Shown here one piece after another: positions 7,758-13,333 of a stretch of DNA of 13,333 nucleotides. The stretch is taken from the NCBI GenBank assembly GCA_905214855.1, contig CAJMNU010000034.1, positions 1 through 13,333 on the forward strand. Direction: 5' to 3'. A program made the translations under genes and the position numbers. The notes beneath the pieces were generated by a model. That model ran no database searches. It was not told the DNA's origin and saw only the letters and a program-made list of their open reading frames with translations. Source of the stretch: an uncultured bacterium (GTDB lineage Bacteria > Bacillota > Clostridia > Lachnospirales > Lachnospiraceae). Numbering within the stretch: the stretch's first letter is position 1; each line of letters starts with the position of its first letter.

Positions 7758-8783
7758 ATGGATGTAAAAGATTTTTACTTTGATTTGCCGCAGGAATTGA
7801 TCGCACAAGATCCTCTGGAAGATCGCTCTGCTTCCAGACTTTTAGTTTTGGACAAGGAAACAGGTGCTGTGGAGCATAAAGGATTTTGTGATATTTTACA
7901 GTATTTAAAAAAAGGAGATTGCCTTGTAATTAATGATACAAAAGTCATTCCGGCACGTCTGTTTGGAATAAAAGAAGGAACAGATGCAAAGATTGAGATT
8001 TTGCTCTTGAAACGGAGAGAAAATGATATTTGGGAAGTGTTAGTAAAACCGGGCAAAAAGGCAAAACCAGGAACTAGGATTTCTTTTGGTGATGGTTTAA
8101 TGCATGCAGTCGTGTTGGATGTGGTAGAAGATGGAAATCGTTTGATCCAATTTGAGTATACAGGGATTTTTGAAGAAATTCTGGATCAGCTTGGTCAAAT
8201 GCCGCTGCCACCATACATTACGCATCAGCTGAAAGACAGAAACCGCTATCAGACAGTGTATGCTGTTCACGAAGGTTCTGCAGCAGCTCCGACAGCAGGA
8301 CTTCATTTTACAGAGGAACTTCTCAGACAGGTGGAAGATATGGGAGTGCGTATTGCCCGTGTTACTTTGCATGTTGGTTTGGGGACATTCCGACCAGTAA
8401 AGGTAGAGAATGTTTTGGATCACCATATGCATTCTGAGTTTTATGTGGTAAGTGAAGAAGCTGCTAAGATTGTAAATGAGACTCATCAAAATGGTGGTCG
8501 TGTTTTTTGTGTGGGAACAACAAGCTGCCGTACTGTGGAATCAGCATCTACAGAGGATGGCATTTTACAAGCTAAAACAGGATGGACAGATATCTTTATT
8601 TATCCAGGATATAAGTTTAAGGTATTAGATGCACTGATCACGAATTTCCATTTGCCAGAATCCACACTTGTCATGCTGGTATCTGCTCTTGCAGGTCGTG
8701 AGCATGTTCTTGCTGCATATGAGGAGGCAGTAAAAGAAAAATATCGTTTCTTTAGTTTTGGGGATGCAATGCTCATAATATGA
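7758..8783 (+). CDS. queA: tRNA preQ1(34) S-adenosylmethionine ribosyltransferase-isomerase (QueA)
   Basis: QueA transfers and isomerises the ribosyl part of S-adenosylmethionine onto preQ1 at the wobble base of GUN-anticodon tRNAs (Tyr, His, Asn, Asp). The product is epoxyqueuosine, the next-to-last intermediate in queuosine synthesis. The 341 residues match the usual length. Family motifs are present: [12 protein letters not shown] (57-68), [14 protein letters not shown] (176-189), [20 protein letters not shown] and [19 protein letters not shown] near the C-terminus. GGAG lies ahead of the ATG. Unusually, it sits directly downstream of a tRNA gene with only a terminator-like hairpin between them. 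The adjacent tRNA-Arg is not a QueA substrate. Other queuosine genes are not in the window. Confidence 0.97.
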   Translation: MDVKDFYFDLPQELIAQDPLEDRSASRLLVLDKETGAVEHKGFCDILQYLKKGDCLVINDTKVIPARLFGIKEGTDAKIEILLLKRRENDIWEVLVKPGKKAKPGTRISFGDGLMHAVVLDVVEDGNRLIQFEYTGIFEEILDQLGQMPLPPYITHQLKDRNRYQTVYAVHEGSAAAPTAGLHFTEELLRQVEDMGVRIARVTLHVGLGTFRPVKVENVLDHHMHSEFYVVSEEAAKIVNETHQNGGRVFCVGTTSCRTVESASTEDGILQAKTGWTDIFIYPGYKFKVLDALITNFHLPESTLVMLVSALAGREHVLAAYEEAVKEKYRFFSFGDAMLII

Positions 8784-8790
8784 TACTAAA

Positions 8791-8829
8791 ACTGACACTT
8801 CAACGAGCTTTAGCTTTTGGAGTGTCAGT
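8791..8829. terminator. Hairpin after queA, possible terminator
   Basis: An 11-bp stem (ACTGACACTTC with GGAGTGTCAGT, one G-U) is extended by an inner stem with a bulged C. It begins 7 bases after the queA stop codon. No T-run follows on the plus strand, so it is not a classical intrinsic terminator in that direction. It could still end or stabilise the queA message. Confidence 0.45.
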
Positions 8830-8846
8830 GTGTGAATAAAATATCC

Positions 8847-8875
8847 TTGACGAAACGTATAAAAAACAGTATACT
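8847..8875 (+). promoter_or_regulatory. Promoter of the DUF3793 gene
   Basis: The -35 box TTGACG (8847-8852), a 17-base spacer and the -10 box TATACT (8870-8875) are near consensus. Transcription would begin at about 8882, giving a leader of about 160 bases before the ATG at 9041. Confidence 0.8.
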
Positions 8876-8882
8876 ATCATCA

Positions 8883-8936
8883 ATAGTTAGCTAAAACTAA
8901 CTATATTTTTAAAACAAAGGGTTAGCCATAACTAAC
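8883..8936. promoter_or_regulatory. Two matching dyads at the DUF3793 start point (candidate metalloregulator operators)
   Basis: Two inverted repeats share the form GTTAG-N6-CTAAC: 8886-8901 (extended to 8-bp arms ATAGTTAG/CTAACTAT, 8883-8904) and 8921-8936. Their centres are 35 bp apart, and the first covers the predicted transcription start. The TTAG...CTAA ends recall DtxR/IdeR-type boxes, although the spacing differs from the classical site. A repressor, perhaps responsive to metal, is inferred rather than shown. Confidence 0.55.
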
Positions 8937-9040
8937 AAACACAAAGAGAACGAATATTTAGGGATAAAAATAATGAAATTGTATAAAAATAAAAGAAGAT
9001 AGAATACAACAAAGAAAAAGAAGGAGGCAGCAATAAATCT

Positions 9041-9592
9041 ATGTCATTAGAAAAAAATTTAATTGAATTTTGTTCTCCAACATTAGCATCCTTAAAGACA
9101 GGAAGTCTGTTTAAAATTTCGGTAGTAAAAGAGCAGGAATTGGAGGAACAAATAGAAAACTGGAATATACAGTTAAGGGATAAAGGTCTATTTTTGATCG
9201 TTTTGAAACATTGGGATGATAATGCTTTAGTTTATGTTTGCAGGAAATCTCATCTTCAGGCAGATTTGGATAGACAAGACATAAGAACATTTCTTCAAGG
9301 ATATGGATATCAGGAAATGAAATTGGAAAATGTTTTGGAACGTTTAAAATCCAGATTAAAAGCAGAAGAATTTCCACATGAAATCGGTGTTTTTTTAGGA
9401 TATCCTCTGGGAGATGTGATTGGTTTTATTGAAAATGCAGGAAAGAATAGTAAATGTACTGGATGCTGGAAAGTATACTGTAATGAGTGTGAAGCACAAA
9501 AGATGTTTGCCCGTTTTAAAAAATGCAGAGATGTTTATGAACGACTTTGGAAACAGGGAAGAAGTATTTTTCAGCTTACAGTAGCAGCGTAA
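9041..9592 (+). CDS. DUF3793 family protein with a four-cysteine cluster
   Basis: This 183-residue protein matches the DUF3793 family as I remember it: CSPTLASLKTGSLF (11-24), FPHEIGVFLGYPLGDVIGFIEN (111-132) and the C-terminal WKVY (143-146). The function is unknown; I associate this family with iron- and flavodoxin-linked loci in Clostridia, but that is memory, not evidence here. A notable feature is C139-x2-C142-x4-C147-x2-C150, which could bind a metal ion or iron-sulfur cluster; C162 lies nearby. It is soluble, with no signal peptide. AGGAGG (9022-9027) is 13 bases from the ATG, longer than ideal, but no better in-frame start exists. Its own promoter and twin dyads suggest tight regulation. 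The next gene, rluF, is 238 bases away. Confidence 0.82.
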   Translation: MSLEKNLIEFCSPTLASLKTGSLFKISVVKEQELEEQIENWNIQLRDKGLFLIVLKHWDDNALVYVCRKSHLQADLDRQDIRTFLQGYGYQEMKLENVLERLKSRLKAEEFPHEIGVFLGYPLGDVIGFIENAGKNSKCTGCWKVYCNECEAQKMFARFKKCRDVYERLWKQGRSIFQLTVAA

Positions 9593-9618
9593 CCAGTCAT
9601 TTAAAAAAATGAAAATAA

Positions 9619-9714
9619 GAAAACGGTTTTGTTTGTAAGGTTTGTCTTTGAAAGAAAGAGCAATCAGCAGACAGAGCCATTTTTTTGTTTTTGACAGGAA
9701 GAGAAAACGGTTTT
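9619..9714. repeat. Two copies of GAAAACGGTTTT ahead of rluF
   Basis: The 12-base sequence GAAAACGGTTTT occurs at 9619-9630 and 9703-9714, 84 bp apart, which is about eight helical turns. The downstream copy lies in the spacer after the TTGACA box of the candidate rluF promoter. The core is nearly palindromic and resembles the centre of a CcpA/LacI-type site, but with mismatches at the edges. Confidence 0.5.
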
Positions 9715-9739
9715 AAATTTATCTTTTGTGATGTATAAT
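9691..9739 (+). promoter_or_regulatory. Candidate rluF promoter region
   Basis: A perfect -35 box TTGACA (9691-9696) is followed, 17 bases later, by the weak -10 TAAATT (9714-9719). A consensus TATAAT also lies at 9734-9739, with a poor -35 partner (TTTTAA, 9711-9716). Either could drive rluF, and the sequence alone does not decide. Confidence 0.5.
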
Positions 9740-9830
9740 GGATAAAGTTTCTGACCTATCAAGGAACAGAATGGAAATGTGTGGGACGAAAAGAAGAAAA
9801 CGGCAGTACTGCTGAGAGGAAGAAGAAAGA

Positions 9831-10556
9831 ATGGAAGAGATTCGTTTAAATAAATGGCTGAGTGAACATGGGATCTGTTCAAGAAGAGAGGCAGACCGAC
9901 TGATCGAACAGGGGAAAGTTCTTGTAGATGGACGGGTTGCACGAATGGGAGAGAAAGTAAGAGATGGACAGGAGATCTGCTGTGACAAAAAAGTAGTGAG
10001 TCAGGTCGGCATGAATACAGATCGTCCCCGTTCTGTGCTTTTACTGGTGAACAAACCAAGGGGGATTGTCTGTACAACATCAGATAAGGATAGAGCAGAA
10101 AATATCATAGAGTTTGTCAATTATCCAGAGAGAGTCTATCCGGTTGGTCGATTGGATAAGGATTCAGAAGGGCTGATTTTATTGACAAATCAGGGAGATC
10201 TGGTCAATAAAATTATGCGGGCGAGAAATGGACATGAAAAAGAATATGAAGTCACAGTAAATAGACCTGTAACAGAAGAATTTTTACATGCGATGCGAGC
10301 AGGTGTCCCTATTTTGGATACTGTGACAAGACCATGTCAGGTGAAAAAAACAGGAGAATACAGCTTTAAGATCATTTTGACACAGGGACTGAACCGTCAG
10401 ATACGTCGCATGTGTGATTATCTGGGATATCAGGTAGTCACACTAAAAAGAATCCGTATTATGAATTTGACATTAGGGACACTGAAAACAGGAGAATGGC
10501 GTGAAGTAACCCGAAAAGAAGAAAATGATTTAAAACGGCTATTAAGAGGAGAATGA
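9831..10556 (+). CDS. rluF: 23S rRNA pseudouridine synthase, RluF type
   Basis: This enzyme of the RsuA/RluB/RluE/RluF family isomerises specific uridines; in E. coli, RluF acts at 23S rRNA U2604. The 241 residues contain an N-terminal S4 RNA-binding domain (about 3-60, RLNKWLSEHGICSRREAD) and a catalytic domain with GRLDKDSEGL, where D109 is the expected catalytic aspartate. The stretch from residue 116 through GVPILDTVT and LTQGLNRQIRRMC to RIRIMNLTLG is much closer to E. coli RluF, as I recall it, than to RluB. The ribosome binding site AGAGGA (9815-9820) is 10 bases from the ATG. The last codons run into a degenerate tandem repeat that continues to ligA. Family is certain; RluF rather than RluB is likely. 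Confidence 0.88.
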   Translation: MEEIRLNKWLSEHGICSRREADRLIEQGKVLVDGRVARMGEKVRDGQEICCDKKVVSQVGMNTDRPRSVLLLVNKPRGIVCTTSDKDRAENIIEFVNYPERVYPVGRLDKDSEGLILLTNQGDLVNKIMRARNGHEKEYEVTVNRPVTEEFLHAMRAGVPILDTVTRPCQVKKTGEYSFKIILTQGLNRQIRRMCDYLGYQVVTLKRIRIMNLTLGTLKTGEWREVTRKEENDLKRLLRGE

Positions 10557-10672
10557 CTTAAAAGAGCTTATATTTATAAAATATTAAGAGGAAAGACTAA
10601 AAAATTATAAAATATTCAAGAGAGAATGAGTTAAAACGGTTTATAAAATATTCTACAGAAAAGAGGGATGAG
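10530..10672 (+). repeat. Degenerate tandem repeat spanning the rluF end and the ligA ribosome binding site
   Basis: Four imperfect units of 28 to 42 bases follow one another: 10530-10557, 10558-10597, 10598-10630 and 10631-10672. Each begins with a form of TTAAAA and ends in a purine-rich AAGAGGnGAATGA-like block. The last three share TTATAAAATATT. Unit 1 encodes the last rluF codons and its TGA stop; unit 4 supplies the ligA ribosome binding site. The array looks like local duplication of a translation-start region. Confidence 0.6.
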
Positions 10673-10674
10673 AG

Positions 10675-12642
10675 ATGGAAGAAAAACTTGCAAGAATGAG
10701 GCAGTTAGTTGAAGAATTAACAAAAGCGGGACAGGCATATTATGCAGAAAATCGTGAAATTATGAGCAATTATGCATATGACACATTGTATGATGAGTTG
10801 TTGGGATTAGAAAAGGAAACAGGGGTGATTTTACCTGAAAGTCCAACGCAGAAAGTGGGATATGGGGAAGAAATTGCAAAATTTTTGCCTAAAGAACGCC
10901 ATGAAACACCAATGTTGTCTTTAGACAAGACAAAAGAAAGAGAAGATTTACGAGAATGGCTTGGTGAGAAAAAAGGTCTTTTGTCTTGGAAACTGGATGG
11001 AATTACGATTGTTTTGACATATCAGAATGGAATATTACAGAAAGCTGTTACAAGAGGAAATGGTGAAGAGGGAGAAGTGATCACGGCAAATGCCAGAACA
11101 TTTGTTAATCTTCCACTGCATATTGCATATGAGGGAACTTTGGTTTTGCGTGGTGAGGCAGTTATCACATATTCGGATTTTGAGAAGATAAATGAAGAGA
11201 TTGATGCAGAGATGCAGTATAAAAATCCAAGAAATTTGTGCAGTGGTTCTGTGCGTCAATTGGATAGCAGAGTAACGGCACAGAGAAAAGTACGTTTCTT
11301 GGCACATGCTTTGGTAAAGGCAGATGGGGTGGATTTTAAAAATTCAAGAAAAGTACAGTTTGAATGGCTGAAAAAGCAGGGAATTGAGGTTGTAGAATAC
11401 AAAGAAGTGACAGGAGATACAATTCTTGATGCGGTGGATGAATTTGCAGAAAAAGTAGAACAGTACGAGATCCCATCAGATGGATTGGTCTTACTGTATG
11501 ATGATATTGCTTATGGAGAGTCACTGGGCAGGACAGCAAAGTTTCCAAGAAATGCGATTGCCTTTAAATGGGCAGATGAAATCCGTGAAACATCATTAAG
11601 GATGATCGAATGGAGTGCTTCCAGAACAGGATTGATCAATCCTGTAGCTGTTTTTGATCCAATCGAGCTGGAGGGAACTACAGTAAGCCGTGCCAGTGTC
11701 CATAATATTAGTGTTCTTGAGTCATTTGAGTTGGGAGAAGGAGATAAGATCACTGTCTACAAGGCAAATATGATCATTCCTCAGATTGCAGAAAATCTGA
11801 CCCGCAGCAATTCGATACAGATTCCATCTGTCTGTCCGGTTTGTAAGGGAAAGACGGAGATACGACAGGTAGGAGACGTAAAATCTTTGTATTGTACCAA
11901 TCCAGAGTGTCAGGCGAAGAAAATAAAAAGTTTTGCCTTATTTGTGAGCAGGGATGCGATGAATATCGATGGTCTTTCAGAGATGACGCTGGAAAAATTT
12001 ATTGCAGAGGGACTGATCCATGAATTCGCAGACATTTTTGAATTGCCTAAGCACAAAGATGAGATTGTAAAAATGGAAGGACTTGGTGAAAAGTCTTTTG
12101 AAAAATTAAAAGAAGCTCTTCAGAAATCTTCTCATACAACTCTGGTTCGATTTATTTATAGTCTGGGGATTTCGGGAATTGGACTGGCAGGTGCAAAATT
12201 GCTGGTACACTATTTTAAGAAAGACTTGCAGGCAATGCGTACTGCATCTGTAGATCAGCTTACAGAAATAGAAGGAATTGGTCCGGTTTTAGCTAAATCA
12301 TGGGTAGAATATTGGAACGATGAAGAAAATATGAAGAAAGCAGACAGAGTATTGTCAATGCTTACTTTTGAAGAAGAGCCGACAGAAGAATCTGACCAGA
12401 TGATGGAAGGACAGGTGATTGTAATTACCGGTTCTTTGACTCATTTTGCAAATAGAAAAGAACTTCAAACGTGGATTGAAGACAAAGGAGGAAAAGTGAC
12501 TGGTTCAGTGACTTCTAAAACTACCTGCCTTATCAATAATGATACTGCCTCAGCTTCTTCCAAAAATAAAAAGGCAAAGGAACTTGGGATTCCAATTCTT
12601 TCAGAAGAAGAATTTTTAAAAAAGTGGAATAGTGACAGATAA
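10675..12642 (+). CDS. ligA: Divergent NAD-dependent DNA ligase (LigA family)
   Basis: The protein is 655 residues long and shows the complete LigA layout: domain Ia (1-60); adenylation domain with the nucleophile motif KLDG (K106); motif III RGE (E161); NPRNLCSGSVRQLD (194-207); motif V AFKW (K298); OB fold with SRTGLINPV; a four-Cys zinc site (C387, C390, C407, C412); helix-hairpin-helix repeats; and BRCT (about 577-652). The expected role is sealing of nicks in replication and repair. Compared with E. coli LigA it lacks H23 (Tyr here), D32 (Asn), E113 (Ser104), D138 (Asn129), R277 (Val261) and the motif IV Lys290 (Leu274). Similar sequences are annotated as LigA in Lachnospiraceae as far as I recall, so the changes may be a lineage trait. 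The ribosome binding site AGAGGG is 7 bases before the ATG. Ligase activity is probable but not assured. Confidence 0.88.
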   Translation: MEEKLARMRQLVEELTKAGQAYYAENREIMSNYAYDTLYDELLGLEKETGVILPESPTQKVGYGEEIAKFLPKERHETPMLSLDKTKEREDLREWLGEKKGLLSWKLDGITIVLTYQNGILQKAVTRGNGEEGEVITANARTFVNLPLHIAYEGTLVLRGEAVITYSDFEKINEEIDAEMQYKNPRNLCSGSVRQLDSRVTAQRKVRFLAHALVKADGVDFKNSRKVQFEWLKKQGIEVVEYKEVTGDTILDAVDEFAEKVEQYEIPSDGLVLLYDDIAYGESLGRTAKFPRNAIAFKWADEIRETSLRMIEWSASRTGLINPVAVFDPIELEGTTVSRASVHNISVLESFELGEGDKITVYKANMIIPQIAENLTRSNSIQIPSVCPVCKGKTEIRQVGDVKSLYCTNPECQAKKIKSFALFVSRDAMNIDGLSEMTLEKFIAEGLIHEFADIFELPKHKDEIVKMEGLGEKSFEKLKEALQKSSHTTLVRFIYSLGISGIGLAGAKLLVHYFKKDLQAMRTASVDQLTEIEGIGPVLAKSWVEYWNDEENMKKADRVLSMLTFEEEPTEESDQMMEGQVIVITGSLTHFANRKELQTWIEDKGGKVTGSVTSKTTCLINNDTASASSKNKKAKELGIPILSEEEFLKKWNSDR

Positions 12643-12753
12643 AATACGAATATATAAAGATACCTGAATGTGTCACAATAGTACAAGTTATAAAAGACAG
12701 AATCGGGCAGATCATATAGAAAAAGTGAAGAATGGGAAAAGAGGGAATAGAGT

Positions 12754-13333
12754 ATGCCGATTAAGATACAAAAAGATTTACCTGCCAGAGAAATCCTAGA
12801 GTGGGAAAATATATTTGTTATGGATGAAGAGAGAGCATTAAATCAGGATATCCGTCCGTTGGAGATTATCATATTGAACTTGATGCCAGTAAAGGAAGAG
12901 ACAGAAACACAGCTTTTGAGGGCACTGTCTAATACACCTCTTCAGATTGATTGTTCTTTTTTAAAAGTATCCAGTCATGAATCAAAAAATACATCTGCAA
13001 GCCATTTAAATAAATTTTATATGAATTTTCAGCAGATCAAAAAGAATCACTATGATGGGATGATCATTACAGGTGCGCCGGTGGAGCATTTGGAGTTTGA
13101 GGAAGTGGATTACTGGCCGGAGTTAGTGGAAATTATGGAATGGAGTAAAACACATGTCACTTCAACCATCCATATCTGCTGGGGAGCGCAGGCAGGTTTG
13201 TATTATCATTATGGCATTCCAAAATACAAAAGAGATAAAAAATTATCAGGCATTTATCTTCATAAGGTATTGAATCGTAAAGTACCGATTGTGCGGAGTA
13301 TGAACGATTATTTTTATGCACCACATTCCCGCA
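12754..13333 (+). CDS. metA: Homoserine O-acetyltransferase (MetA family), 3' end outside the window
   Basis: The first 193 codons of a MetA-family enzyme are present; the family is about 300 residues long. MetA acylates homoserine as the first committed step of methionine synthesis. The N-terminus [20 protein letters not shown] is typical. The nucleophile is C142 in HICWGAQAG, and [10 protein letters not shown] places Glu at residue 111. In MetA, Glu111 goes with acetyl-CoA and Gly111 with succinyl-CoA, so this one is predicted to make O-acetylhomoserine. GAGGG (12741-12745) lies 8 bases before the ATG. No SAM riboswitch, terminator or convincing promoter is visible in the 111 bases after ligA, so it may share the ligA transcript. 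Confidence 0.95.
   Translation, partial: MPIKIQKDLPAREILEWENIFVMDEERALNQDIRPLEIIILNLMPVKEETETQLLRALSNTPLQIDCSFLKVSSHESKNTSASHLNKFYMNFQQIKKNHYDGMIITGAPVEHLEFEEVDYWPELVEIMEWSKTHVTSTIHICWGAQAGLYYHYGIPKYKRDKKLSGIYLHKVLNRKVPIVRSMNDYFYAPHSR

Noticed and set aside
8973..9002. Nine-codon frame MKLYKNKRR in the DUF3793 leader
   Set aside because: Only a weak ribosome binding site and no regulatory hairpin after it; short frames like this are expected by chance in AT-rich DNA.
9610..9639. Nine-codon frame MKIRKRFCL ahead of rluF
   Set aside because: No ribosome binding site, and it lies upstream of the likely rluF promoter.
12643..12753. Possible SAM riboswitch or other leader control before metA
   Set aside because: Only 111 bases are available and no aptamer-like stems or terminator hairpin can be seen.
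1..13333. Mobile elements, CRISPR arrays, toxin-antitoxin or defence genes
   Set aside because: No transposase, integrase, regularly spaced repeats, or recognisable defence or toxin family was found on either strand.

Overview
The window looks like chromosomal DNA of an AT-rich Gram-positive anaerobe, most likely a gut Clostridium relative of the family Lachnospiraceae. The evidence is: strong AGGAGG-type ribosome binding sites; two families typical of that group (DUF5688 and DUF3793); a split ThrE transporter (two half-genes); and a divergent LigA that resembles Lachnospiraceae ligases. No phage, transposon, CRISPR array or defence island is visible. Gene content is mostly housekeeping, with several uncharacterised small proteins and some well-formed regulatory DNA.

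Layout, left to right. uvrB (nucleotide excision repair) fills 3-1994 on the plus strand. It is followed by a 721-residue cytoplasmic GH106-like glycoside hydrolase. A clear sigma-A-type promoter then drives a two-gene ThrE/YjjP-YjjB amino-acid or dicarboxylate exporter. A convergent minus-strand block follows: a DUF5688 gene with its own strong promoter and a long leader, then a bidirectional terminator, then a VOC-superfamily gene that appears broken by a nonsense codon near its start. Plus-strand genes resume with tRNA-Arg(CCG), a terminator-like hairpin and queA (queuosine synthesis). Next come a DUF3793 gene behind a promoter carrying two matching inverted repeats, rluF (23S rRNA pseudouridine synthase), a degenerate tandem repeat, a divergent NAD-dependent DNA ligase, and the first 193 codons of metA (homoserine O-acyltransferase, predicted acetyl-type from Glu111).

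Functionally the genes form no single pathway. DNA repair (uvrB, ligA), translation and RNA modification (tRNA-Arg, queA, rluF), transport (ThrE pair), methionine synthesis (metA) and carbohydrate metabolism (GH106-like) are interleaved as short transcription units. The points most worth a second look are: the ligase, which lacks several residues regarded as essential in LigA; the DUF3793 protein, with a C-x2-C-x4-C-x2-C cluster behind twin metalloregulator-like dyads; the dyads on the DUF5688 promoter; the tandem repeat between rluF and ligA; and the tRNA-hairpin-queA arrangement. I did not find a convincing new multi-gene system.
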